Shown here: positions 37,349-47,009 of the stretch, in pieces
Position numbering within the stretch: the first letter of the stretch is position 1
How the letters are laid out: each line of letters begins with the position of its first letter
Assembly: GCA_017381935.1 (NCBI GenBank)
Contig: JAFOBG010000037.1
Location: 18,531-82,530 of the forward strand
Length of the DNA stretch: 64,000 nucleotides
From: Alistipes sp.
Lineage (GTDB): Bacteria > Bacteroidota > Bacteroidia > Bacteroidales > Rikenellaceae
Direction of reading: 5' to 3'
Translations under genes and position numbers: made by a program
The notes under the pieces: model-generated
Told to the model about the DNA's origin: nothing
Seen by the model: the letters and a program-made list of their open reading frames with translations, nothing else
Database searches by the model: none

Positions 37349-38470
37349 ATGAAGATTGTAATACTTGGCCCTGCGCATCCATATAGAGGTGGTCTTGCAA
37401 CGATAATGCAGACTATGGCTCGTGAATATATTCATCGTGGTGACGAGGTGAAGATATATACATTCTCTTTACAATATCCATCAATACTTTTCCCTGGAAA
37501 AAGTCAAACAGTGGATACACCGGCTCCTGAGGATTTGCAAATAGAACGGATTGTTAATACTTGTAATCCGGTGAATTGGATTGCTGTTGGCAATCGTATT
37601 CGTAAGGAGGCTCCGGATATGGTGTTGATGAAGTATTGGACTCCATTTATGGCCCCTTGTTTCGGAACTATTGCACGTATAGCTCGCCGAAATGGTAAGA
37701 CAAAGGTGATTTGTCAGATTGACAATGTCGAACCTCACGAGCATCATATTACAGATAAACCATTTAACCACTACTATCTTGGAGCTGTAGATGGCTTTGT
37801 CTATATGTCGGAGCAGGTACATGGGGAGCTTGAACACTATACAAAAGCTCCTGCGCTATTCTCACCGCACCCAATTTTCTCATCCTTTGGTAGTCGAGTA
37901 GAACGAAGTGAGGCATGCAGATATCTGAAGTTGGATGAAAATGTTAATTATCTTCTCTTCTTTGGCTTAATCCGTGAGTATAAAGGACTTGATATACTTC
38001 TTCAAGCATGGGAAAAAGTACGCCGAGATGGCCTTAAACTGATAGTTGCGGGCGAGTTTTATGAGGATAAACAGAAGTATGAATCGCAACTTGAGAAATT
38101 GGGGCAGAGTGTAATTCTTCATGACCTATTTGTTGCCGATGAAGATGTGAAGTACTACTTCTCGGTGGCTGATGCACTTGTGCTACCATATAAGACTGCA
38201 ACACAGAGCGGTGTAACGCAGATCGCTTATAACTTCTATACTCCGATGATTGTTACTGATGTTGGAGGCCTACCGGAGATTGTTCCGGATGATAAGGTAG
38301 GCTATGTTACACCTCCGACAGTTGAAGGTATTGTCGATGCAATCGAGAGCCTATATAGGGATGATAATTTGGAACGCTTTAGAAAAAATATAGTTATCGA
38401 GCGTAAACGTTTTAGTTGGAGTGCGATGTGTGATAAGATTATCGAGGTGCTTGACGTATGCAAGAGATAA
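37349..38470 (+). CDS. Glycosyltransferase family 4 protein
   Basis: 373 residues of GT-B fold. The N-terminal domain begins IVILGPAHPYRGGLATIMQT, typical of family 4; the C-terminal nucleotide-sugar domain has LLFFGLIREYKGLDILLQAW, then VADEDVKYYFSVADALVLPY and the end signature GVTQIAYNFYTPMIVTDVGG. It transfers a sugar to an unknown acceptor, in the cytoplasm, presumably for glycolipid, capsule or LPS. It lies 3 bases after the thioesterase and ends at a strong terminator. Confidence 0.85.
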   Translation: MKIVILGPAHPYRGGLATIMQTMAREYIHRGDEVKIYTFSLQYPSILFPGKSQTVDTPAPEDLQIERIVNTCNPVNWIAVGNRIRKEAPDMVLMKYWTPFMAPCFGTIARIARRNGKTKVICQIDNVEPHEHHITDKPFNHYYLGAVDGFVYMSEQVHGELEHYTKAPALFSPHPIFSSFGSRVERSEACRYLKLDENVNYLLFFGLIREYKGLDILLQAWEKVRRDGLKLIVAGEFYEDKQKYESQLEKLGQSVILHDLFVADEDVKYYFSVADALVLPYKTATQSGVTQIAYNFYTPMIVTDVGGLPEIVPDDKVGYVTPPTVEGIVDAIESLYRDDNLERFRKNIVIERKRFSWSAMCDKIIEVLDVCKR

Positions 38471-38515
38471 TAAAACTATAGATAGCGTAGTAGATATTTG
38501 CATTAGCTGTTGATA

Positions 38516-38553
38516 AAAGAATATGGAGACTAATCGTCTCCATATTCTTTTTG
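38516..38553. terminator. Terminator between glycosyltransferase and MFS genes
   Basis: Perfect 15-bp stem AAAGAATATGGAGAC (38516-38530) with GTCTCCATATTCTTT (38536-38550), loop TAATC, then TTG. Works for both converging genes. Confidence 0.85.
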
Positions 38554-38577
38554 TTAATAAGTATAAAGTCTTTGTTG

Positions 38578-39984
38578 CTATTTAATATTTGGTTCTTCAA
38601 GGCCGTAACCATTCTTCTTGTCGTCAGCCTTGAGGTAGAGTGCGAAGATGAGAGCAAGAATGCCGAGGCCTACAAAGACGAGCATTGGGTAGGTGTAGTT
38701 ATATGCTGCACCAGCAACGCCAGCCTCTATCTGCTCTGCTACTCCAGGGTTGCTCTTCTCAAGAACATAACCGATAAGCATTGGTATAAAGCTCAGACCG
38801 AAGTTCTGTACCCAGAAGATAAGTGAATATGCGCTACCAAGGAATCGTTTGTCCATAATCTTTGGTACAGATGGCCAAAGAGCTGCAGGAACAAGTGAGA
38901 AGGATACGCCGAGCAGAATAATAGCTGCAAAAGCGATAATCTTACTAGGAACTGCAGGAAGTACAATTGCGAAGATAGAGTGGCAAACAATCATCAATAA
39001 TGCACCGAGAATAAGCATTGTAGCGCCCTTACCACGTTTGTCAAGATACCATCCGAGGAATGGTGTAACACATGCAGCACCTATTGGGAACCAACGGAAA
39101 ATATCTGCAGCGGCAGTAGCTGTAAGTCCGAGATTACTCTGGAGCATATTTGCTGCGAACTTCTGGAATGGGAAAATTGCAGAATAGTAGAGTACACAGA
39201 GTAAAGCAACAATCCAGAAGAGTTTGCTGCTGAATATCTTACCGATATCCGAGAACTTAAACTCATCCTCAGGGTCAGTGCTCTCGGCAACGCCTGTCTG
39301 CTGATCAAACTTTTTGTCCATCAAACAGAAAATAGAGTAGAACAGAAGGCCGATGCAAAGTAATGCCAGGCAGAATGCTACAGGACGTACTACTGAAGGG
39401 TCTGCACCACCGATACCGGCAAGACGTGGCGAAATTGTGAAGATAAGGAATACGCTGACACGAGTTAAAGCCATCTCAAGACCCATTGCAAGAGCCATTT
39501 CCTTGCCTTCAAACCACTTTGCCATAGCTTTTGATGCAGTGATTCCTGCCATCTCACAGCCGCAACCGAAGATCATAAAACCAAATGATGCGAGCTTCGC
39601 AGAAGCAGGGAATGACACCCACCAAGAGTTGAGCCATGCCTCAAAACCTGTACCTATAAAGGCATTGCTTACAGCATAGAACTTGATTGCAGCACCTACA
39701 ATCATAATAATAGCAGATGTTAAACCTGTAAAGCGGATGCCCATCTTGTCAAGAATGATACCTGCAACAATAAGGAATCCCCATACGTTAAGTAGATACT
39801 CTGAACCTGCATAGGTACCGAAAATGTCAGAAGTCCAGCCACGCTGAACTTGAATCAACTCCTTGATAGGAGAGATTACATCAACGAACATGTGAGCAAA
39901 AAGCATCATGAGTGCAATGAGAACCATTGCCGTCCAACGAGCCCAAGCATAGTCGTTGAGATTTTTACGAATTGTTTGAGTCAT
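38578..39984 (-). CDS. Major facilitator superfamily transporter
   Basis: 468 residues with about 12 membrane segments, e.g. WTAMVLIALMMLFAHMFVDV, VWGFLIVAGIILDKMGIRFT, ILGALLMIVCHSIFAIVLPA and PMLVFVGLGILALIFALYL. The DKMG and YLDKRGKG loops correspond to the MFS signature. It resembles the oxalate:formate/nitrate-type branch of the MFS, but the substrate cannot be told. Single gene, with terminator-like DNA on its downstream side. Confidence 0.8.
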   Translation of the reverse strand: MTQTIRKNLNDYAWARWTAMVLIALMMLFAHMFVDVISPIKELIQVQRGWTSDIFGTYAGSEYLLNVWGFLIVAGIILDKMGIRFTGLTSAIIMIVGAAIKFYAVSNAFIGTGFEAWLNSWWVSFPASAKLASFGFMIFGCGCEMAGITASKAMAKWFEGKEMALAMGLEMALTRVSVFLIFTISPRLAGIGGADPSVVRPVAFCLALLCIGLLFYSIFCLMDKKFDQQTGVAESTDPEDEFKFSDIGKIFSSKLFWIVALLCVLYYSAIFPFQKFAANMLQSNLGLTATAAADIFRWFPIGAACVTPFLGWYLDKRGKGATMLILGALLMIVCHSIFAIVLPAVPSKIIAFAAIILLGVSFSLVPAALWPSVPKIMDKRFLGSAYSLIFWVQNFGLSFIPMLIGYVLEKSNPGVAEQIEAGVAGAAYNYTYPMLVFVGLGILALIFALYLKADDKKNGYGLEEPNIK

Positions 39985-40018
39985 AATGTTATAAATTTAA
40001 GTTTAGTTGTATCACACT

Positions 40019-42016
40019 CTATTCGGAGTACTCCTTAAGTACTTTATATGCCTCTGCTATACCTAACTCTCCGGCTTTTGATATGTCCAAACAACCTTTT
40101 CGGGTATCTTTCATAAATATCTGCAAGAGTCCTCTATTGTAATAAGCCTCGGCAAAATAAGGGTTAAGTTCTATAGCCTTTGTGTAATCATCTGCTGCTT
40201 CCGGTAGCATACCCGATAATGCATATAGGTTAGCTCGATTATAGTATGCATAAGCAAAGTCCGGATGGAGCTTTATAGCTTTATTGAGGTCTGATATAGC
40301 CTCGTCGTAGTTGTATGTACGTGTATGTGAGTTGTGTAGGCGACGAGCAGGATCAGTCTCTATCGATAGGCGCTGATAGCCGTTGTCTATAGAAGAGATA
40401 AAGTCGATCATCTCAGCTTGAGTAGCTGCACGATTGAGATATAGGAACGGATTGGATGGATTTTGCTCTATTGCCAATGTGTATGTATTGACAGCATTTG
40501 TATATTGTTTTATCAACGACTCACTTATAGCAAGTTCGAAGAGAGTCCTCCAAGTATTTGTTTCAGAGCTATTTTTAACAGCATCTCTATAGAATTTGTT
40601 AATCTTTACTAACGAATCAGGAGAGATATTGGTCTCAAGACGAGAAATTTGTATTAAATGGTTGTTAGTGCTGGCAATAAAGTCTTCAGCTCGTTGAGAA
40701 TGGAAACGGCGGGTTGACTGCTCTAAATCGATAGAGTCTCGGTTACGCATTGTAAAACGATATAGAGGTAAAAGTGCCATTTTATCTCCACTTTCAGCGC
40801 CACGGGACTTTATACGCTCGAAGGATGAGCCGGCAATTTTACTCTCAAATGAGAGAAGTCGATTGAACTTTTGAGTTGTATCTGCGTATATTGAATATGT
40901 ACTGTCATTGAGGCGAGAACGGTACTCTGCAATCTTACGCTCTGCAGTTTGACGATCTTTTTTTGCCCCTGAATTATCACGCAGGAGGTACTTTAGGTGG
41001 CTACGTCCAAGATAGGCATTTGCAAAATCGGGATACAGTTCTATGGCCTTACTATAATCAGCAACAGCCTCCTTAATCTCTCCAAGCTGAGTGCGAAGTA
41101 GTGCTCGGTTATAGTAAACAAGCACATTATTAGGGGAGTAGTGCGCAACTTTATTGTAATCTTCAAGTGCACGATTGTAATCGCCAATGTTACTGCGTAT
41201 TATAGCACGGTTAAAGTATGTTATGGAACTTGTAGAATCAAGCGCAATAACCCTATCAAGGTCGGCCAAAGACTGCATAGGACGATTAGTTTCGTTATAT
41301 ACAAGCGCTCTGTTGAAGAATGAAAGAGGAATTGTAGAATCACACTCAATAGCCTTGTTAAAATCGGCCTCGGCCTCATCATAACGTTTTTGAACCAAAT
41401 AAAGTGAACCTCTACGGTTATAACTATTTGGGTTTTCTCGGTTAGTGCGTACTGCGGTATCGAAATTCTCGTAAGCACGAACAGTATCTTTAAGATATAG
41501 GTAGCATACACCTCGATTTAGGTACGCATCGGCAACCTTCTTTTCATAATGAATGAAGTTGTCAAAATCCTCTATAGCATCACTAAATTGTTGGTTTAGT
41601 AGTCGTGTAACACCTCGACTAAAATATGGATTTGGAAGGTCGGGACGCAGTTCTATAGCCTCACGGAAATCTTTAAGTGCATCATCATAGTTGCCTAATC
41701 TCGAGCGTGTTATGGCACGATATGTATAAGCAGTGGTAAAGACCGGATTTTTATCTATGGCAATAGTGAAGTCTGCCTCGGCTCCAATAAGGTCATCTAG
41801 ATTGTATTTAGCAATGCCTCTAAGGAAATAGCCCTCATGAGCATCTTTGTCAAAACGTAATAGTACGTTTAGTGTACGGATAGCCTCTGAGAACTCATTC
41901 TCCATCATCTGCTGACGTCCTACCCAAAAGAAATACTCTCGGTTGTACTGAGCCGACGCAGATGTGTGTATCAAAAGCGTAAATATGGCAAGAAGTATAT
42001 AAATACGATGCTTCAT
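40019..42016 (-). CDS. Secreted tetratricopeptide repeat protein
   Basis: 665 residues. Signal peptide MKHRIYILLAIFTLLIHTSA followed by SAQ, then TPR units over most of the length (e.g. GYFLRGIAKYNLDDLIGAEA, AYTYRAITRSRLGNYDDALK, YYNRALLRTQLGEIKEAVAD), interrupted at about 345-480 by a less regular region. TPR proteins of this type assemble protein complexes in the periplasm or at the membrane. The stop overlaps the start of era by 1 base, so it is in an operon downstream of era. Confidence 0.85.
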   Translation of the reverse strand: MKHRIYILLAIFTLLIHTSASAQYNREYFFWVGRQQMMENEFSEAIRTLNVLLRFDKDAHEGYFLRGIAKYNLDDLIGAEADFTIAIDKNPVFTTAYTYRAITRSRLGNYDDALKDFREAIELRPDLPNPYFSRGVTRLLNQQFSDAIEDFDNFIHYEKKVADAYLNRGVCYLYLKDTVRAYENFDTAVRTNRENPNSYNRRGSLYLVQKRYDEAEADFNKAIECDSTIPLSFFNRALVYNETNRPMQSLADLDRVIALDSTSSITYFNRAIIRSNIGDYNRALEDYNKVAHYSPNNVLVYYNRALLRTQLGEIKEAVADYSKAIELYPDFANAYLGRSHLKYLLRDNSGAKKDRQTAERKIAEYRSRLNDSTYSIYADTTQKFNRLLSFESKIAGSSFERIKSRGAESGDKMALLPLYRFTMRNRDSIDLEQSTRRFHSQRAEDFIASTNNHLIQISRLETNISPDSLVKINKFYRDAVKNSSETNTWRTLFELAISESLIKQYTNAVNTYTLAIEQNPSNPFLYLNRAATQAEMIDFISSIDNGYQRLSIETDPARRLHNSHTRTYNYDEAISDLNKAIKLHPDFAYAYYNRANLYALSGMLPEAADDYTKAIELNPYFAEAYYNRGLLQIFMKDTRKGCLDISKAGELGIAEAYKVLKEYSE

Positions 42017-42900
42017 TACTCTAATTCATAGCCAAATCTACGCAACTGACGATCTGAGTTGCGCCAATCACTATTAACCTTTACAAATAGCTGTAAAAAG
42101 ACCTTCTTGTCAAGGAACTTCTCTAAATCCTCACGGGCTTGTTGTCCAACTAGCTTAAGTTTCTCGCCCTTATGCCCGATTACAATGCCTTTCTGAGAGT
42201 CTCTTGCAACATATATTGTGGCGCTGATGCGGTCTATTGTAGCCTCCTCTTTGTAAGAGTCAATCTCTATTTCGCAACAGTATGGAATCTCTTTGTCGTA
42301 ATTTGTCAGAATCTTCTCACGAATAATCTCGGATGCAAAGAAACGCAAAGTCTTGTCTGTAAGAGTATCCTTTGGATAGAATGGCTCGCCTTGAGGAAGA
42401 TGACTTAAAATACGATCAAATATACCGCCTATATTAAAACCTTCACGTGCTGAGGCCGGAATAATTTCAGCTATAGGCAGACGGTTGTGCCAAAAGGCTA
42501 CAAGTTCTTCCAACTTCTCTTGAGTGGTGAGGTCTATCTTATTGATGATTAGAAGAATCGGAATGTCACTTAGAGCAATTTTTTCCAATATATCGCTATT
42601 TCTGTCGCTCGGTTGCTCTACAGTATCGGTAACATATAGAATAACGTCAGCATCAGAGACTGCACCACGCACAAACTTCATCATTGACTCTTGAAGTTTG
42701 TAGTTAGGCTTAAGAATACCTGGAGTGTCTGAATAGACAATCTGGAAATCATCACCATTGACAATTCCCATAATACGATGGCGAGTAGTTTGCGCTTTAG
42801 ATGTGATAATAGATAGTCGCTCTCCTACAAGAGCATTCATAAGAGTACTCTTGCCAACATTTGGGTTGCCTATAATATTTACAAAACCGCTTTTGTGCAT
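42016..42900 (-). CDS. era: GTPase Era
   Basis: 294 residues. GTPase motifs: G1 GNPNVGKST, G2 region TTRHRIMG, G3 DTPG, G4 NKID, and the C-terminal KH domain with GHKGEKLK. Era binds 16S rRNA near its 3' end and is needed for 30S subunit assembly. Length and domain order are complete. It is transcribed after ffh (48-base gap) and before the TPR gene. Confidence 0.96.
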   Translation of the reverse strand: MHKSGFVNIIGNPNVGKSTLMNALVGERLSIITSKAQTTRHRIMGIVNGDDFQIVYSDTPGILKPNYKLQESMMKFVRGAVSDADVILYVTDTVEQPSDRNSDILEKIALSDIPILLIINKIDLTTQEKLEELVAFWHNRLPIAEIIPASAREGFNIGGIFDRILSHLPQGEPFYPKDTLTDKTLRFFASEIIREKILTNYDKEIPYCCEIEIDSYKEEATIDRISATIYVARDSQKGIVIGHKGEKLKLVGQQAREDLEKFLDKKVFLQLFVKVNSDWRNSDRQLRRFGYELE

Positions 42901-42948
42901 AATTTTATTTTGGCTCTTAGTTGTTGCGATTGGCCTTTTAGTTCTAAA

Positions 42949-44277
42949 CTATCTGCGCATTCCACGAGGCATCTTTGGCATGCCCATTCTGCCACCTGCA
43001 GCCATCTTCATAACTTTGCGCATATCATCAAACTGCTTCATTAGGCGGTTAACGTCTGCAATAGTAGTGCCTGAACCTTTAGCAATACGTTCACGACGAC
43101 GAGCATTGATAATCTCTGGTTTCTCTCTCTCTTCAGGGGTCATTGAACTGATAATAGCCTCAGTCTGCTTGAATACATCGTCGCTTATATCGACATTCTT
43201 TAACAGTTTACCCATGCCGGGTATCATAGATGCGAGATCTTTAAGATTACCCATCTTCTTGATTTGGTTAATCTGAGAGATGAAGTCGTTGAAATTAAAC
43301 TGATTTTTTACAATTTTCTTCTTTAGTTTTCGGGCCTCCTCTTCATCGTACTGCTCCTGCGCACGCTCTACGAGTGAAACGACATCGCCCATGCCCAAGA
43401 TGCGGTCTGCCATACGCTCAGGGTGGAATACCTGAAGAGTATCCATCTTCTCTCCGCTTGAGATAAACTTCAGAGGCTTATTTACAACTGAGCGAATAGA
43501 GATTGCAGCACCACCACGGGTATCACCATCGAGCTTTGTCAATACTACACCATCAAAGTCAAGACGCTCATTAAACTCTCGAGCAGTATTCACTGCATCC
43601 TGACCGGTCATGGAGTCAACAACAAAGAGTGTCTCTGAAGGGTTTACAGCAGCCTTGATTGCTGTAATCTCAACCATCATGGCCTCATCTACAGCCAAAC
43701 GACCTGCAGTATCGACAATCACTGTATTGATACTTTTCTGACGAGCATAGGCAATTGCATTTTGAGCAATCTGTACAGGGTTCTTATTGCCCTCCTCAGT
43801 ATATACCTCAACGCCGATCTGCTGGCCGAGAATCTTGAGCTGGTCAATCGCTGCAGGACGATATACGTCGCCTGCCACAAGAAGAACCTGACGACCTTTC
43901 TTAGATTTGATAAATGATGCGAGTTTACCTGAGAATGTTGTCTTACCGGAACCTTGAAGACCTGCTATAAGCACTACAGCAGGATTGCCTTCTAATTTGA
44001 TGTCAGTTGCTGTGCCACCCATCAAAGCTGCCAATTCGTCGCGGACAATCTTTGTAAGCATCTGTCCCGGTTTTATGGCTGTAAGTACATTCTGACCCAA
44101 TGCTTTGGTCTTTACCTCATCGGTAAAAGTCTTGGCTACTTTGTAGTTAACATCGGCATCAATCAGCGCACGACGAATCTCTTTGAGGGTCTCGGCAACA
44201 TTAATCTCTGTAATGCGACCCTCGCCTTTGAGGATTTTGAACGAGCGTTCAAGTTTCTCGGTTAAATTTTCAAACAT
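42949..44277 (-). CDS. ffh: Signal recognition particle protein Ffh
   Basis: 442 residues. N domain (FENLTEKLERSFKILKGEGR), G domain with GLQGSGKTTFSGKLA, DTAGR and TKLDGDTRGGAAISI, and M domain (about 300-442) ending in the Met/Gly-rich MGMPKMPRGMRR. It binds 4.5S RNA and the signal peptides of membrane proteins and delivers them to FtsY. Complete. First gene of the leftward run ffh-era-TPR. Confidence 0.96.
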   Translation of the reverse strand: MFENLTEKLERSFKILKGEGRITEINVAETLKEIRRALIDADVNYKVAKTFTDEVKTKALGQNVLTAIKPGQMLTKIVRDELAALMGGTATDIKLEGNPAVVLIAGLQGSGKTTFSGKLASFIKSKKGRQVLLVAGDVYRPAAIDQLKILGQQIGVEVYTEEGNKNPVQIAQNAIAYARQKSINTVIVDTAGRLAVDEAMMVEITAIKAAVNPSETLFVVDSMTGQDAVNTAREFNERLDFDGVVLTKLDGDTRGGAAISIRSVVNKPLKFISSGEKMDTLQVFHPERMADRILGMGDVVSLVERAQEQYDEEEARKLKKKIVKNQFNFNDFISQINQIKKMGNLKDLASMIPGMGKLLKNVDISDDVFKQTEAIISSMTPEEREKPEIINARRRERIAKGSGTTIADVNRLMKQFDDMRKVMKMAAGGRMGMPKMPRGMRR

Positions 44278-44356
44278 CTTGTATATAGTTTACGTATTAG
44301 ACAATATAACGGTGCGAAGATACTAAAAAATGACAAAAAACACTGTAAATAATATG

Positions 44357-44453
44357 AATTATTTACTATCTCATCTCTTTGAAGTGTAAATGCGACAATT
44401 TATCCCTATAATTCAATGGACTATTTAGTAAAAGATGCAAAAAAACTAAAGCA
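44357..44453 (+). repeat. Intergenic repeat A, left copy
   Basis: 97 bp nearly identical to 46911-47009. Followed here by repeat B; in the right copy the order is reversed. It ends in AAAGCA, which is shared with the start of repeat B. Confidence 0.85.
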
Positions 44454-44602
44454 CCCAATTTCCAGTTAAATTTTTTAATTTGCTGTAGTTCAGTGCATTG
44501 GTACAAATTTACCAAAATTTCTGTAAAGTTCCAAATTCATCTAGTGGTTTACCAGCCAATCAGTTAGGGATTTTTATTGTACACCATGAGTATATTAACT
44601 AA
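44448..44602 (+). repeat. Intergenic repeat B, left copy
   Basis: 155 bp with only 3 mismatches to 46758-46912, same orientation. It directly flanks the GH97 gene on its downstream side. The gap 44278-44631 contains only repeats A and B plus a terminator. Confidence 0.9.
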
Positions 44603-44632
44603 ATAATAGGTTGGCAACGCCAACCTATTATT
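44602..44632. terminator. Terminator of the GH97 gene
   Basis: Perfect 14-bp stem AATAATAGGTTGGC (44602-44615) with GCCAACCTATTATT (44619-44632), loop AAC. It touches the stop codon of the GH97 gene on the minus strand. Confidence 0.8.
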
Positions 44633-46614
44633 TACTTTATCACCATCATAAATCCACCACCAGGAGCCATACCAATATCAATAACGCCATCTGCCGGCAA
44701 ATCTATATACTTGTGGTCATAATCTGTTGCCACCTTATCGGCCTTAGCTCCGTCACAGAAGAGCTCTACCCTGCTACCGGCTGCAATACCGAGTTTTGAG
44801 AGGTCAACCGCAACACTGCGTGCAGACCAATCAGTCATTCCGCCCACATACCAACAATCACCCTTACGGCGAGCTGTGATAATATAGTCGCCAATAGCAC
44901 CGTCAAGCACCACGCTCTCATCCCACACCGTAGGCACAGAGGCGATAAACTTCGCACACTCAACCTCCTTACGGTAGTGACTCGGAGTATCACAAAGCAT
45001 AGATAGTGGCGAGAAGAATACCGCGTATGCAGCCAGCTGGTGACAACGAGTACCTTGACTCATAGGTCGCTTATAATCAGGCTTATACTCACTCTTTGTA
45101 GCATTGAGCATAGCACCCTGAGTATAGTCTATCGGCCCTGCAACCATACGGATATACGGCATTGTTACATCATACTCCATCTGGTCGACGCTCGGCTTGC
45201 TCCACTTCATCTGCTCCAAGCCGAATACCGCCTCAAAGTTCACCACATTAGGGTAAGTTCTATTCAACCCCGTCGGCTTAGCACAGCCGTGGAAGTCTAT
45301 CATCAGTTTATGGCGAGCGCAGACCTCAGCTGCGGCATAATAAAAGTCGTTCATCAGCTGGTCATCACGATCCATAAAGTCAATCTTAAATCCCTTGACT
45401 CCCATCTGTGCATAGTGGCTACAGATACGCTCCATATCGGCATTAAAGGCGTTATAACCCGCCCAGAGGATAATACCCACGTCCTTAGATGCGGCATAAT
45501 TAACAATCTCCTCCATATCTATCTGAGGGATAACATCGAGCAGGTCGTTCTTATACTTAGTAGCCCAACCCTCATCAAGGATAACATACTCCACGCCATA
45601 CTCTGCTGCAAAGTCGATATAAGCCTTATATGTTCGGGTATCTATACCAGGCTTAAAACCAACATCGGTAAGTCCCCAAGCATTCCACCACTCCCATGCA
45701 ACCTTACCAGGCTTAATCCACGATGTATCCTCGACCCTACACTCCGATGCAAGCAGATAGACCATATCCGAGGTGGCCAAGTCGCACTCATCATCTGTCA
45801 CCTGAACAATGCGCCACGGGAAGGTTCTCTCACCCTCGCACTTGGCAATATAGTTGTAACGAGCAGTGACAATCCCCTGCAACTTATTATGTCCACCAAC
45901 CTCTACCGCCGAAGGCACAGGGGCAAATGTACCGTCAAGGATGTAGTCGCCATCTCCATTAGCGATAAACATACCCGGATAGTTTTCCACATCACTCTCG
46001 GCAATACAGACCTTAACACCGTCAACATTCACCACAACGGGAGTAAAGGCAAGACGCAAACCATCTATCTGATTTATAGGCAGATAGTTATATCTATTCT
46101 CAAAAGAGGTAAAGTATTTATCGCTCTTGGTACCCGTCAGGTTATTGTAGGCTATCCAGCAGTTGTGCGGCTCACCAAAGTCAAAGGCCGCAACCTCATC
46201 CTGCACCGTAAACGGCTCATCTCTATCTGTCACAAAGCGGTAAGCTACGCCCTCATTATAGGCACGGAACTCAATGGCTGAGTCATCATTGTACCTAATG
46301 AGCATCGAGTTATAACAATCCTCAACCTGCTCCCTGAAGTAGAGTGCTGTCGCAACACTGCCACAATAGCTATCTCGGTCAACACCTCTAACCTTGCCAC
46401 CACCTATCATCGAGCCATCCTCCAACCTCAGAGCCACAGCCGAGGGAAAGAGCACCGTTTTGCCGTCAAGTGCGACACTATATGTTGTTCCGTTATCAAC
46501 CGTAACAACTACCGACAATCTACCATCAGGAGAGGTAACCACATAGCTACCGTTAGTGGAGCACGCACTTAAAAATGTGCAAAAAGCGACAAATAATAAC
46601 GTAAATCTCTTCAT
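44632..46614 (-). CDS. GH97 glycoside hydrolase, lipoprotein
   Basis: 660 residues with a lipoprotein signal (FVAFCTFLSACS). N-terminal beta-supersandwich (about 25-300), then a TIM barrel: WEWWNAWGL, VEYVILDEGWATKYKNDLLD, GIILWAGYN, GFKIDFMDRDDQ (412-420) and MIDFHGCAKPTGL. The GFKIDFMDRD form with Asp is the pattern of the retaining alpha-galactosidase branch of the family; the SusB-like inverting branch uses Glu. The gene is bracketed by direct repeats and looks more GC-rich than its neighbours, which suggests acquisition. Confidence 0.85.
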   Translation of the reverse strand: MKRFTLLFVAFCTFLSACSTNGSYVVTSPDGRLSVVVTVDNGTTYSVALDGKTVLFPSAVALRLEDGSMIGGGKVRGVDRDSYCGSVATALYFREQVEDCYNSMLIRYNDDSAIEFRAYNEGVAYRFVTDRDEPFTVQDEVAAFDFGEPHNCWIAYNNLTGTKSDKYFTSFENRYNYLPINQIDGLRLAFTPVVVNVDGVKVCIAESDVENYPGMFIANGDGDYILDGTFAPVPSAVEVGGHNKLQGIVTARYNYIAKCEGERTFPWRIVQVTDDECDLATSDMVYLLASECRVEDTSWIKPGKVAWEWWNAWGLTDVGFKPGIDTRTYKAYIDFAAEYGVEYVILDEGWATKYKNDLLDVIPQIDMEEIVNYAASKDVGIILWAGYNAFNADMERICSHYAQMGVKGFKIDFMDRDDQLMNDFYYAAAEVCARHKLMIDFHGCAKPTGLNRTYPNVVNFEAVFGLEQMKWSKPSVDQMEYDVTMPYIRMVAGPIDYTQGAMLNATKSEYKPDYKRPMSQGTRCHQLAAYAVFFSPLSMLCDTPSHYRKEVECAKFIASVPTVWDESVVLDGAIGDYIITARRKGDCWYVGGMTDWSARSVAVDLSKLGIAAGSRVELFCDGAKADKVATDYDHKYIDLPADGVIDIGMAPGGGFMMVIK

Positions 46615-46632
46615 AACATAAACTTTTATTCA

Positions 46633-46640
46633 CAAAGGTA
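46633..46640 (-). promoter_or_regulatory. -7 box of the GH97 gene
   Basis: CAAAGGTA on the plus strand (TACCTTTG leftward), 19 bases upstream of the GH97 start. No clear TTTG box is found at the expected distance, so the promoter may depend on an activator. Confidence 0.4.
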
Positions 46641-46757
46641 GTAAATTAATTTCACTTTACGCACACCCTTTGCTTTTTTCTCTTTACTCTTTACTCTTTT
46701 TTTGATTAATATATCACAGGTGTACAACAAATTCCACTTAATTTCCACATGATTTCC

Positions 46758-46912
46758 AAAGCACCCAATTCCCAGTTAAATTTTTTAACTTGCTGTAGTT
46801 CAGTGCATTGGTACAAATTTACCAAAATTTCTGTAAAGTTCCAAATTCATCTAGTGGTTTACCAGCCAATCAGTTAGGGATTTTTATTGTATACCATGAG
46901 TATATTAACTAA
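46758..46912 (+). repeat. Intergenic repeat B, right copy
   Basis: 155 bp with 3 mismatches to 44448-44602. It lies upstream of GH97, so the gene is enclosed by direct B copies. The remaining DNA of the 46615-47001 gap is a T/C-rich stretch and repeat A. Confidence 0.9.
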
Positions 46913-47009
46913 TTATTTACTATCTCATCTCTTTGAAGTGTAAATGCGACAATTTATCCCTATAATTCAATGGATTATTTAGGCAAAAGATGCAAAAAAA
47001 ACTAAAGCA
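46911..47009 (+). repeat. Intergenic repeat A, right copy
   Basis: 99 bp nearly identical to 44357-44453. Its end contains the stop codon and last two codons of the DUF4294 gene, which are copied as well at the left location. Confidence 0.85.

Noticed and set aside
45040-46281. Long open frame (413 codons) on the plus strand
   Set aside because: It lies opposite the GH97 gene, gives a His/Leu/Ile-rich sequence with no family features, and results from the codon use of the real gene.
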